Assembly (NCBI GenBank): GCA_902765625.1
Contig: CACXAO010000004.1
Location: forward strand, 57,194 to 121,193
From: an uncultured Ruminococcus sp.
Lineage (GTDB): Bacteria; Bacillota; Clostridia; Oscillospirales; Acutalibacteraceae
Length of the DNA stretch: 64,000 bases
Direction of reading: 5' to 3'
Shown here: positions 51,807-60,521 of the stretch, piece by piece
How the letters are laid out: each line of letters opens with the position of its first letter
Position numbering within the stretch: the first letter of the stretch is position 1
Program-made: the position numbers and the translations under genes
Notes under the pieces: generated by a model
What the model was told of the DNA's origin: nothing
Databases searched by the model: none
The model's input: only the letters and a program-made list of their open reading frames with translations

Positions 51807-52643
51807 TTATACAAACGGCTTTTTGCGGTCGAAGCAGCCGAAAAACGGCGGAACGTCGCTCTTTATTACCTCGTCGGCAAAGCACAGCAGCGGAACCGCG
51901 AAGCTCTCCTTGCGGAATGAATACGCGTTGATTTCTCCGTCTGCGGTAGCAACCACCATCTGCAAGGCAATGTTGCATTCGCAGAGCTTTTTCATGCAGC
52001 GGTCGGTCTCCTTTTCGCTCAAACCGGTGTTTTGGCTGATAAGCGAGGTGGCGATAGGCATATTCGGAAGAGAATAGATATAAAAAAGAATGCGAAGCAG
52101 CTTTTCGTCGGCAAACAGCGCGAACACCCTGCGCAGGCTCTCAAAATCGCCGAGATGTTCCTTTATGCCTGAGCCGTAGTCGAGCATGAGGAAAAAGTGC
52201 TTGAAATCGGGCGACATACGGACGTCTGAAATGCCGCTGTCCTGAATGATTTTTGCGAAGTAATCCTTCTTTTTGTCGTCTGCGGTGACGGATTCGTCGA
52301 GAAGCTTGCCCATAAAATCATCAATTATCGAAACGTCGCGCATCAGTCCGATTTCGATCGCCCAGCAAACATTGAACGCGTAGCGGTACGCGTCCTCCTG
52401 AGACATTCCGCAGAGCCGTCTTGCAAGAGTCGCGATAAAGCTGCGGTTCTCTCTGCCGAAAAGCGCGTCCGTGCTGACTCCGAGGACGTCGGCGATACTC
52501 GGCAAAATCTCAGCGTCGGGAGTACCGCCTCTCTCCCACCGCGATACCGCCTGAGTGGTGACTCCTATCATCTCGCCGAGCTGCTCCTGAGTGATTCCCT
52601 TTTCGATTCGGATTTTTTTGATTTGCTCACCGATAACGCTCAT
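51807..52643 (-). CDS. XRE-family HTH regulator with winged-helix-like C-terminus
   Basis: 278 residues. N-terminal XRE helix-turn-helix (about 4-60): IKKIRIEKGITQEQLGEMIGVTTQAVSRWERGG. The C-terminal part has LPNMPIATSLISQNTGLSEKETDRCMKKLCECNIALQM, which reads like a second DNA-binding or winged-helix domain. An AAACCG/CGGTTT palindrome lies in its own promoter, pointing to autorepression. Targets unknown. Confidence 0.85.
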   Translation of the reverse strand: MSVIGEQIKKIRIEKGITQEQLGEMIGVTTQAVSRWERGGTPDAEILPSIADVLGVSTDALFGRENRSFIATLARRLCGMSQEDAYRYAFNVCWAIEIGLMRDVSIIDDFMGKLLDESVTADDKKKDYFAKIIQDSGISDVRMSPDFKHFFLMLDYGSGIKEHLGDFESLRRVFALFADEKLLRILFYIYSLPNMPIATSLISQNTGLSEKETDRCMKKLCECNIALQMVVATADGEINAYSFRKESFAVPLLCFADEVIKSDVPPFFGCFDRKKPFV

Positions 52644-52678
52644 AATTCATCAACCCTCCGTTGAATACTTTTTAAACA

Positions 52679-52707
52679 ATTATATCAGCAAACCGTGCGG
52701 TTTACAA
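52679..52707 (-). promoter_or_regulatory. Promoter of the XRE regulator
   Basis: TTGTAA (52702-52707), 17-base spacer and TATAAT (52679-52684). Confidence 0.75.
52690..52703 (-). promoter_or_regulatory. Probable operator in the XRE promoter
   Basis: Perfect inverted repeat AAACCG-N2-CGGTTT lying between -35 and -10. Confidence 0.6.
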
Positions 52708-52740
52708 GTATCTGTGTTTATTTTGATACAGTATAAAATA

Positions 52741-52769
52741 AAAAAGGAGCTGCCGCGTGACAACTCCTT
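52741..52769 (-). terminator. Terminator of the peptide-hydrolase-CYTH operon
   Basis: Stem AAGGAG/CTCCTT with a long loop, followed by TTTTTTATTTT on the minus strand, 8 bases after the stop at 52777. Confidence 0.8.
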
Positions 52770-52776
52770 AATCTTT

Positions 52777-53871
52777 TCAGTTCAAACAGGCAAGCGAGGC
52801 GTTTTTATAAGCGATATCGTCTGTGACCTCTTTTATCACCTTTACAAAATCGGGAAATTTTATCTCGGCGTTCTCGTCGCTCAGCTCGATTTCCATAATC
52901 GCCTTGTCGTTCCAAAACGGATAGACGTCTATTTCGAAATAGAGGTTATCGCTTGTCAGGCAGTAGCGGTCCTTACGGATCTGCCGCTTCGAGGTGTCCG
53001 CGTTCATGAGCAAAGTCAGATACTCGTCCTTTGACAACCGCTTTTCAACCTCGACCCTCTTTATATCGCTGACAACACGCTTTGTGGTCTTGAAGTAAAT
53101 GTAGCTTCCTTCCCTGCCGCGCTGACGCACCCTGACCTCGTCGCTGTTGTGTGAAACAAGGTATGTTTGGATAATCTCGATGCGTTCGCAGTTCGGAAGG
53201 CTTTCGAGCAGAGCCAGATCGGGATACTCGATCAGGAATTTGCGCTCTATCTCAAACGGCTCAGGCTCGCCGAGGAAGGACGAAATCTCGAGAAGAAGGT
53301 TTCTGATTTTTCCGTCAAAATCGGTCTCGTTGTTGATAACTCGGAAATGCGGATGACCCGTCCACGCCGCGATCAGCTTATCGTCCAGCGCAGCCGCCTG
53401 CCCGGGAGTTTCGGTTCGCGCGGAGTTGTTTGCGGTGGTGTAAAATTCGACCGCGCCCTTAGCCGCCGTAACAAGATGAAACACAGCGTCGTAGTTGTCG
53501 CGCAGCTCAACCTCGTTTTTTGAGAGCGACGAGATCACATCGCCGAACTCCGAATCGCTCATATACGCCTTGTTGTCGATAATGCCGCGGTCGCAGACTA
53601 TTAGTATTTTTTCGCTGTTCATCGTAGAGGCGGCAGTCTCGAATACTCTTTCCTTCTCAAGCTGCAGCGTTATCTGAGCCTTCTGAAAGTCCGCGTTCGT
53701 GCCGCAGCTCCACGGCGCAACTCCGCCCGTGATAAGCTCGGTAGCGGTTTCCGGTACGAACAGCACCCGGTAGCCTATCTCCTCGAAATGCTGCTGAATA
53801 CGGCTCATAGCGGTTGATTTGCCGGCGCACGGACCGCCGGTGATCACTATCTTTGTTATTTCCCTTTTCAT
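52777..53871 (-). CDS. P-loop NTPase/CYTH fusion protein (Ttd14-like)
   Basis: 364 residues. The N-terminal AAA_28-type kinase-like domain has Walker A VITGGPCAGKSTAMSRI near residue 11 and ILIVCDRGIIDNKAYM. The C-terminal CYTH (triphosphate tunnel) domain begins FEIERKFLIEY (the E-x-E-x-K motif) near residue 205 and holds FEIDVYPFWNDKAIMEIEL. This pair of domains resembles eukaryotic Ttd14 and its bacterial relatives. It may bind or convert a triphosphate or phospho-compound; the substrate is not known. It is coupled with a hydrolase 11 bases upstream. Confidence 0.85.
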   Translation of the reverse strand: MKREITKIVITGGPCAGKSTAMSRIQQHFEEIGYRVLFVPETATELITGGVAPWSCGTNADFQKAQITLQLEKERVFETAASTMNSEKILIVCDRGIIDNKAYMSDSEFGDVISSLSKNEVELRDNYDAVFHLVTAAKGAVEFYTTANNSARTETPGQAAALDDKLIAAWTGHPHFRVINNETDFDGKIRNLLLEISSFLGEPEPFEIERKFLIEYPDLALLESLPNCERIEIIQTYLVSHNSDEVRVRQRGREGSYIYFKTTKRVVSDIKRVEVEKRLSKDEYLTLLMNADTSKRQIRKDRYCLTSDNLYFEIDVYPFWNDKAIMEIELSDENAEIKFPDFVKVIKEVTDDIAYKNASLACLN

Positions 53872-53882
53872 TGCGAAACCTC

Positions 53883-54647
53883 TTACTCAAAATCAAAGAA
53901 ATCCGCGATTTCCTTTATCGCGAAATCCATGTTCAGCGGATTCTTGAAGCGGTGGTCGGCGTTTTCAACAGGAATGAATCTTATCCCGTTTTTTTCGGCG
54001 AATGCCTTTACGAAATCAAACGAAACTACCTCGTCCTTTGTTCCGTGCAAAATCAGGATATCCCCGGCATACTCCGTAAAATCGCGCACCGAGATATCCG
54101 CCTCCCTGAGCGCCTCCATAAACTGCCGCGTAATGTTGATCTTGCGGTCAAAGCCAACCGAAACAGGCTTGTTTTTAGAGAGCGCCTTTTGCTCCTCATC
54201 GCTCATAATTCGCAGCGAGAGCACGTCGTACATATTAACGGCAGGACAACGCAGCGCGATTTTCTTGTAAATGCAGCCGTGCTCAGAGATATATCTCAGG
54301 AACTGATAGCCGCCGAAGCTCGTCGCATAAACATATATCTTATCGGTATGAAACTGCTGAGCGGCATAATCGTTAACTGTTTTTATGTAGGTATCGAAGT
54401 CCTTCATGTCGGTCAGCTTCTTTTTGACGTCGTCACCGTGGCACGGCGCGTCAAAAGTAATGACAGCAACGTCACGATGCTTTTTCAAAATAAACTCAGC
54501 AAACCGCTTTGCAGCCTTATTATCCTTGTGACCGCCGAACCCGTGGCCGTACAAAACGACCTTTGAAACAGACTTTTTATCCTCAAGGTAGATTTTACTT
54601 CTGACGCTGCATCCGTTAGCATTAATATTAAAAAACTTTTCTGTCAT
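53883..54647 (-). CDS. Alpha/beta hydrolase (serine hydrolase, S9/DLH-like)
   Basis: 254 residues. Oxyanion region VVLYGHGFGGHKDN near residue 30, nucleophile in YVYATSFGGYQFL (G-x-S-x-G variant) near 105, acid LILHGTKDEVVSF near 196 and the His in ENADHRFKNP near 222. The substrate could be an ester or peptide. Start is the ATG at MTEKFF; the TTG five codons earlier has no ribosome site. It follows the 42-residue peptide gene by 31 bases. Confidence 0.82.
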   Translation of the reverse strand: MTEKFFNINANGCSVRSKIYLEDKKSVSKVVLYGHGFGGHKDNKAAKRFAEFILKKHRDVAVITFDAPCHGDDVKKKLTDMKDFDTYIKTVNDYAAQQFHTDKIYVYATSFGGYQFLRYISEHGCIYKKIALRCPAVNMYDVLSLRIMSDEEQKALSKNKPVSVGFDRKINITRQFMEALREADISVRDFTEYAGDILILHGTKDEVVSFDFVKAFAEKNGIRFIPVENADHRFKNPLNMDFAIKEIADFFDFE

Positions 54648-54678
54648 TTCAAAATACCACAAAAACTAAAAATATTTA

Positions 54679-54807
54679 TTAAGGCTTATTAAAAATAATC
54701 GGGAGTTCATCGTCTTCGTATTGATTTTTACTCTCTGTAATAACATCCTCAATTTGGAATTTAATGATATCCAAATCAGCGTGCTCACATTTTTCCTTAT
54801 TCATCAT
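54679..54807 (-). CDS. 42-residue acidic peptide with I-x-F-x2-EDVIT motif
   Basis: Two ATG codons follow a perfect GGAGG (5 and 8 bases), so translation is strong. The peptide is MMNKEKCEHADLDIIKFQ, then IEDVITESKNQYEDDELP and a short end. It is acidic, without signal peptide. From memory, many small proteins of gut Firmicutes share the pattern IxFxxEDVIT followed by an acidic tail; they have no known function. It opens an operon with a hydrolase and a CYTH fusion protein, behind its own TATAAT promoter. It could be a substrate, precursor or regulator of these enzymes. Confidence 0.75.
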   Translation of the reverse strand: MMNKEKCEHADLDIIKFQIEDVITESKNQYEDDELPIIFNKP

Positions 54808-54847
54808 ATTATCCTCCAAAAAGAAATACGCATAAATCTACAAATAT

Positions 54848-54876
54848 ATTATAAATGCAAGCGCGTGAAATAGCAA
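54848..54876 (-). promoter_or_regulatory. Promoter of the 42-residue peptide operon
   Basis: TTGCTA (54871-54876), 17-base spacer and TATAAT (54848-54853). Confidence 0.7.
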
Positions 54877-54951
54877 GAAAAATATAGAATAATCAAATGT
54901 TTTTTGAAGGATGACGCGGCTCACGGATCCGGTTCATCGGCGCTAAGCTTC

Positions 54952-54980
54952 AAAAAAAGCCCTCCGCGGGGGAAGGCTTT
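54952..54980 (-). terminator. Terminator of the M6 peptidase gene
   Basis: Stem AAAGCC..TCC/GGA..GGCTTT (54956-54980) with a CG-rich loop, followed by a T7 run on the minus strand. It lies about 140 bases after the stop at 55118. Confidence 0.75.
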
Positions 54981-55117
54981 TCTCTTTTCCCCTATCGGGG
55001 ATTTGAATTATTGCGTTAAGCTTTGGATATTACTTTTCTTTTGCCTGTGGGACATCCGGTTTCAAGCTCCGCAAGCCGGAACCGTGATACTCGGTGCGCT
55101 TTAATCTCGGGCAAATG

Positions 55118-57052
55118 CTATTCGACTTTTTCGCCGATAGTATATTCGGTGTCAATTTCCGCAAGATACTTTTGGATCAGCGTCGCGTCGTTTACGTTCA
55201 GTCCGCTGCCGTCGATATCCGCCGCCAGCTCATTCAAATCGGGCACGTCATATTGCGCAAGCTTGAGCTGGATCGCCGTTACATCGCTGATATTGACCTT
55301 GCCGTCGCCGTTTGCGTCGCCGAGAACGGGCGTGGGAATGATTTCCGGTTCAACGAGGCTCAAGCGGGAAACAGAGAATGACGGAACGTCGTCTGCGGCA
55401 ACTTTTAGCGAGCGGATAACTATTCCGCTGTTACCCGTGAAGAGCAGCGTCGTTTTGCTGTCTGCTTTAATCTCTCCGAGCATATTCCAATCGCTGTCAA
55501 AAACGTACACTTTTGTTTCCTTCGAACCCCACTCATTATAGCTGAGGTAGTATCCGTTGTCTGTGCCGACAATGCTGTTGGTATAATAATTATTCAGATT
55601 CTCAGCGGCGCTGTCGCTGAGAACCTCTTTTGCCAAAAGGCTGCCGCTGCTGTCGTATATGGCAAAATAATAGGATCTGACAGATTTATGGTCGGCGGTC
55701 ATTTCGGTATGCTTGAACAGTATTTTGATATTACCGTTTTCCGTATAAGCGCCCATGAAGCTGTCGTCAAGAAGTATGTCTGCTACAACCTCGTCAGAGC
55801 TGTTATTAAGGTACAAATGAATATCGTCTTCAATGAACTGTCTGCGCAGATACGAATTGCTGTCAAGCGGGAAATAAGCTTCAAAGTAATTAACCGGAGT
55901 GATTTTGGGAGCGTTCTCAAAATCGATTGTAAGCAAGACCGCCGACCTATCACCGGAGGATTTCATCAGCTTGCAAATGCCGTTCTTATACGGTTCAAAT
56001 TCGATGCGGCTTACATTTTGGATATAGATGTCCACCGCATCATCGCCGAGGGTAAAGATCTCGCTCAGAGCTTTTCCGTACCTGTCGATTTTTATAAAGT
56101 AGTTGGTGACGCCGGTTGTGATACACATGGCATAATTGCCGTCGTTCAGGCGGAACACGCGGCAGCTTAGCGGTGTTTCTTCTTCTCCAAGCGCGTCGGG
56201 CATGTCAAATGTATTGCGGAAAACCGCCTTGCCGCTGAGGTTGTATTCTGTGAACTCGGCTTTTCGGCTGTCTGCAAAAAGCTCGATCCTGCCGTAGCTG
56301 TTGTCTGACGCCGCAAAGCTATTGGAGACACATCTGTCGTTATCCAAAGCGTAATACTCTAAAAATGTCAGTCCCAAAAACTTTTCGGTGGTCAGCGTTT
56401 GGCGAAATTCGGGAACATCCTGCGCATAGCCCGTAATAAAGTATCCCTCAGGGATAACAAGCGTGTACTCCGTTTCAGGCGAAACGGGCGGATTGTTTTT
56501 GGTGTAGCTCAGCTTATAGCTGAATACGCTGTTTTCTATCGGCATCACATCAAGCGTGAGCTTGTTGCCGGCGGAGTCGATCAGGTAAGGCTCCTCATAT
56601 TGTTCGGAATTTCTGCTTCTCTGAACTATCGGCTTGTCCGAATCGATCGTCATCCGCACGTCGGCATTCAGGCTGTCAGCAGTCAGCGATAAAGTCGGAT
56701 CGGGCTGATGCACCTGTTCGTTGGAAAAGCTGACGCGGAAGGACGGATTATCGCCCGTGACAAAATCGGTGAAGCTTATACCCGTAAAGCTGCCGTTGTA
56801 AATGTTGTCGACAGTCAAGCCGGTGTTAGGGTAATCTAACGGCGTAAGAGAATCGCCTTCGCGGAAAAACATATCCTGAAATACCCATCCATTGGGGTCC
56901 TTCATCTCGTTTTTGACATTGTGGATCAGATTGAGCCTCAAGCTGTTGTTGGATGACAATAAATGCGCATAGAGTTCCGTATCGTCATACCCAGCTTTTG
57001 CATTGACGTGAAAAATGCGGAATCCCGGGCTGTAGCTGTAGTTTTCAAATGT
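55118..57052 (-). pseudogene. C-terminal part of M6-type metallopeptidase with dockerin, after the TAG
   Basis: The frame of the upstream part continues unbroken for about 644 codons after TAG at 57053-57055. The continuing protein (TFENYSYSPGFRIFHVNA and onward) is the rest of the M6 catalytic domain, then beta-sandwich domains, then a dockerin near the end (VLGDANGDGKVNISDVTAIQ and ADIDGSGLNVNDATLIQ). A separate restart is possible at the TTG for Leu near 56959, but it lacks a good ribosome site. Without readthrough this part is not made as one protein with its catalytic site. Confidence 0.8.
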
Positions 57053-57997
57053 CTATTTGTTATTGGCGGTGCCGGTGTCGTATTCCACAATGAAATATTC
57101 GCTGAGCAGGGGCGTCTGTTCGTCGATAGCAGGCGCGACAACGGCGATTTTTTTGCCGTCTCCCAGCGAGGTTTCAAACGGCGCCAGCGAAACGGTAGTA
57201 TCGCCTGTTGCCTTGCTTACATAGGCGATATCGTCGTTTGAAAGCCAGCCGAAAAGCCATTTTGTAAAGCCGTTATGGTCTGAACTGCTATTGCACATCA
57301 TATCAAAGGTCGCAATGGCGGCTTCATGGGTGTTGCTGTAGGAATAGTAGTCGGGAGCTCCGAAAATATGATCGAATTCGTGTTTCATAGTGCCGGCGCC
57401 TTCCTTAAGGAAAGCGTATTTTTCAATTTTTGTATTTTCGACCGTAATATCAGCGCTGTCGACATACGGCCACCATGTGCTGTTCCATGCTCCCGTGGGT
57501 CCGGCATAGTTAAAGCAGACAACATCAAGATAGCCGTCGTTGTTGCTGTCGTACTTGTCAAAATCGATCTGATCTTTAAGCGACGTCAACGATTCCGCGA
57601 TCAAACCTTCCGGCGAGGATGACGCGCTGCGGTTTTGGCTGTCATACTCGGCGCGTTCAAGCGGCGCTGTGTAGGTGAAAACCTCGTCGCAGTGCAAATG
57701 AAACTGACCGTATGACGAGACCTCGTAATAGGCGTTCACGCTGTCCTCGCTGCCGTCAAAATATGACAGCAGAGTTTGCTCGCTGACCGCGGGATATTTC
57801 GCGTCATCAACTCCGTAATCGGCAAAGCCGAGCCTGACCATCAGCACGTGTACGTCGCCCGTAGTAGGCGTGTGTGTTTCCAGAGTATACTCCTTGCCGT
57901 CTCTGACAACAGTCATCGCTCCGGCAGAAAATGAGGAAATTGTCATCAGCATCACTGCCGCAAGCAAAACTGCGGTGAGCTTTCGGATTTTCTTCAT
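57053..57997 (-). CDS. M6-type metallopeptidase, N-terminal part ended by an in-frame TAG
   Basis: 314 residues. A signal peptide (about 1-27, ending FSAGA), then a metzincin-like catalytic domain with the zinc site MKHEFDHIFGAPDYYS (HExxH-x-x-G-x-x-D) near residue 205 and LMVRLGFADYG near residue 50. M6 enzymes are secreted immune-inhibitor-type proteases. The reading frame is intact up to TAG at 57053-57055 and resumes right after it. Alone it lacks part of the domain and the dockerin. GGAGAG precedes the ATG. Confidence 0.85.
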   Translation of the reverse strand: MKKIRKLTAVLLAAVMLMTISSFSAGAMTVVRDGKEYTLETHTPTTGDVHVLMVRLGFADYGVDDAKYPAVSEQTLLSYFDGSEDSVNAYYEVSSYGQFHLHCDEVFTYTAPLERAEYDSQNRSASSSPEGLIAESLTSLKDQIDFDKYDSNNDGYLDVVCFNYAGPTGAWNSTWWPYVDSADITVENTKIEKYAFLKEGAGTMKHEFDHIFGAPDYYSYSNTHEAAIATFDMMCNSSSDHNGFTKWLFGWLSNDDIAYVSKATGDTTVSLAPFETSLGDGKKIAVVAPAIDEQTPLLSEYFIVEYDTGTANNK

Positions 57998-58054
57998 GTT
58001 CTCTCTCCTTTGCGTGTGTGTTTTACGGTTCTGTCAGGGTTAATCGACAATATC

Positions 58055-58083
58055 ATCTTATCATATCGGCGCGCCGCTTGCAA
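58055..58083 (-). promoter_or_regulatory. Promoter of the M6 peptidase gene
   Basis: TTGCAA (58078-58083), 17-base spacer and TAAGAT (58055-58060). The intact promoter argues against a long-dead gene. Confidence 0.6.
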
Positions 58084-58152
58084 GAGCATTGTGCCCGGCT
58101 TTGAAACATTTCCGACGGAAAACGGCTATCCACAAAAGCGCAAAGGCGGCAT

Positions 58153-58182
58153 AAAAAAAGGAGGTACTTTTTCGGTACCTCC
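58153..58182 (-). terminator. Terminator of the fumarate reductase operon
   Basis: 8-bp perfect stem GGAGGTAC/GTACCTCC with a 7-base loop, followed by TTTTTTTAT on the minus strand. Confidence 0.9.
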
Positions 58183-58245
58183 CTGCGTCATCAACACCAA
58201 TTAAATTGCGGAACATAAGACTGTGTTATACACGCACAGCCTTTA

Positions 58246-58950
58246 TTATTTGAAAAACCGCTTCCAAACCGCAACGGCGTTTGAATTGCTCAGCTTGTGT
58301 TCAATGTCGATTCCGACAGGGCAAATATTGTGACAGGACAGCGATTTGCCGCAGCCGCTGTAGATATGCTTTCCGTATTCTTTCACTAAATCGTATTTTT
58401 TACCTTTCGGGAGCTGCGAAAGGATTCTTGATGCGGGAACAAACGCCGCCGCGCCGAAAAAGCTCTCACCTGCCGTAAAATTCGGGCATACCTCAAGGCA
58501 GCAGCCGCACTGAATACACCTTGACGCATCGTAGGCAAGGTCAACGTTTTTTTCGCTTTGACTTGCTTCCGACTCGAGCCAGTTGTGAATGGCAAGCAGA
58601 TTCTTTCTCATAACGCTGCGGTCAACGATCAAGTCGCGGACTACGGGGAACTTTTTCAGCGGTTCAAGCGTAACGCTTTTTGATTTCAACTCCGCGATTT
58701 TCGTATCGCACGCAAGACGCGGTATGCCGTTGATCCGCATGGCGCATGCGCCGCATTTCTTTTGCAGACAGCTGCACTCCCACGAGATCTCCTCCACAGG
58801 CTTGCCTTCGATATCCGAAATGTTTTCCGCGTTTATCTCTCTGATGAGAGTCGCAACGCTTGTTTCTTTATCGCATTCGCGGTGGATCGTCTGATAAAAA
58901 GGCGCTGAATCGGGGCTGTTTTGACGTTTGATTTTTACGGTGATTTTCAA
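58246..58950 (-). CDS. frdB: Fumarate reductase/succinate dehydrogenase iron-sulfur subunit
   Basis: 234 residues. The [2Fe-2S] domain has CSCLQKKCGACAMRING and a further Cys in LACDTKI. The C-terminal domain has ASRCIQCGCCLEVCPNF (a [4Fe-4S] site) and SGCGKSLSCHNICPVGID (a second cluster). It passes electrons between the membrane subunit and the flavin. The start is TTG, overlapping the TGA of the flavoprotein gene, with GGAGG 7 bases upstream. Whether it works in the fumarate-reducing or succinate-oxidising direction cannot be told; fumarate reduction is likely in this anaerobe. Confidence 0.93.
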   Translation of the reverse strand: MKITVKIKRQNSPDSAPFYQTIHRECDKETSVATLIREINAENISDIEGKPVEEISWECSCLQKKCGACAMRINGIPRLACDTKIAELKSKSVTLEPLKKFPVVRDLIVDRSVMRKNLLAIHNWLESEASQSEKNVDLAYDASRCIQCGCCLEVCPNFTAGESFFGAAAFVPASRILSQLPKGKKYDLVKEYGKHIYSGCGKSLSCHNICPVGIDIEHKLSNSNAVAVWKRFFK

Positions 58951-60521
58951 CTCAAATCCTCCCCGATTTCTTTGAATGTTATTTCGACTTTTCCGTTTTG
59001 CAGTCTTGCAACGGTTTGCTTTTTAAAGTTATCATCATCACGCTCGGGGTAATCGGTGCGCTTGTGAGCGCCGCGGGTTTCCCTGCGTTCGATCGCGGAC
59101 TGTACAACGGCGAGCGCAAGGTTGGCTCGGTTCATTTCCGCTTGATTTTCCGCTGTATTCTTCAGCGCTTTTAATTCTGATAAAGCATTATTCATATCGC
59201 TTTCATTACGGACGATCGGAAGTGAGCGATAAAGTATTTCACAAATTTTACGCGCAAAGGCAGGAGAAACATCCGCTGTGTTTTCTTCCGCTCTATCCGC
59301 TTTGATATCATTTTCCTTCGATTCGTTCATCACGGTTTTTGCCGCGGCCTGACCGCCGTATACCGCTCCCAGAAGCGAGTTGCCGCCCAAACGGTTCGCG
59401 CCGTGGTACTGACAGGCGCATTCACCGGCGGCATACAGATTCCGCACGGACGTCCGGTGGTTTTTGTCCACCCAAACGCCGCCCATAAAGTAGTGGATCC
59501 CCGGTGAAACAGGTATCGGCTTTTTCGCGGGGTCAAGGCTGATATAGTGAATACACTGCTCGCGCAAATCGGACAGACGGGTTTTCCAGACCGATTTTTC
59601 AATGCCCGTCATATCAAGATAAACCTGATCGTCACATTCGGGCAAGGACGAAACCGTTACCATTTCAGCTGACACCACGTCGCGCGGCATGAGGTTTTTC
59701 AGCTCGGGATATTTTTCCTCCATAAAATACCACGGCTTACCGCTGCGGAGAATATAGAGCCTTCCGCCCTCTCCTCTTGCCGCTTCGCTGATCAGCAGCC
59801 GCTTGCCCTGAATGCCGATCGTTGTCGGGTGGTACTGTATCATCTCTAAATTTGACAAGGCGACGCCCTGAGAAAACAACATTGCCGCTGCGTCGCTTGT
59901 GTTTTGGGTCGTGCCTGTTGTCATTCCCTCAAAAAGTCCGTTGAGTCCGCCTGTGGCGAGAATCACAGCGCCGTTTAACGAGAGGATTTCTTTTGTGTAG
60001 GTATTTTGAACAACCGCGCCAAAGCAGCGGTTTTCTTTTACAATCAAACGGACGAGGCTGTGGTTCGGGTATCTTGTCACCATGCCGCGCGCCTCGTATT
60101 TTCTGACCTCATCAATCAGCGCGGTCATCAGCATTTTTCCCGTGCTGCTCTTAACGTAAGCGGTGCGCTTCTTTTTTTGTCCGCCGAAGTTGCGCTGGAT
60201 GATGCCGTTTTCGTTTTGCTCAAAAGGTACGCCTAGACTCGCGAATTTCTTTACGATTCCGGGCGCTGCTTCACAAAGTCCTCTGACGGCGTCCGGGTCT
60301 GCAAGGTACACGCCGCCGCGCAATGTATCTTCATAATGGTATTCGATTTTATCGTTCTCGCCCATCGTATTCAGACAGGCGTTTATTCCGCCCTCCGCCA
60401 TCACCGACTGCGCGCGTTCCGACTGCTGGACGGATATTAAATTCGACTTGATTCCGTTTTCTGCAAGCGTCAATGCCGCGGAAAGTCCCGCAAGTCCTGC
60501 GCCGATGATGTTTATCTTCAT
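58947..60521 (-). CDS. frdA: Fumarate reductase/succinate dehydrogenase flavoprotein subunit
   Basis: 524 residues. FAD motif KINIIGAGLAGLSAALTLAENG at the start, VMAEGGINACL, IQYHPTTIG with the active-site His, SEAARGEGGRL with the proton-shuttling Arg, and LYAAGECACQYHGANRLGGNS. The His that holds FAD covalently in ordinary SdhA/FrdA (just before the A-x-GG motif) is Gln here (ERAQSVMAEGG), so the FAD is probably not covalent. No signal peptide: cytoplasmic. GTG and ATG choices are close; the ATG after AGGTGG overlaps the stop of the membrane subunit (ATGA). Confidence 0.93.
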   Translation of the reverse strand: MKINIIGAGLAGLSAALTLAENGIKSNLISVQQSERAQSVMAEGGINACLNTMGENDKIEYHYEDTLRGGVYLADPDAVRGLCEAAPGIVKKFASLGVPFEQNENGIIQRNFGGQKKKRTAYVKSSTGKMLMTALIDEVRKYEARGMVTRYPNHSLVRLIVKENRCFGAVVQNTYTKEILSLNGAVILATGGLNGLFEGMTTGTTQNTSDAAAMLFSQGVALSNLEMIQYHPTTIGIQGKRLLISEAARGEGGRLYILRSGKPWYFMEEKYPELKNLMPRDVVSAEMVTVSSLPECDDQVYLDMTGIEKSVWKTRLSDLREQCIHYISLDPAKKPIPVSPGIHYFMGGVWVDKNHRTSVRNLYAAGECACQYHGANRLGGNSLLGAVYGGQAAAKTVMNESKENDIKADRAEENTADVSPAFARKICEILYRSLPIVRNESDMNNALSELKALKNTAENQAEMNRANLALAVVQSAIERRETRGAHKRTDYPERDDDNFKKQTVARLQNGKVEITFKEIGEDLS

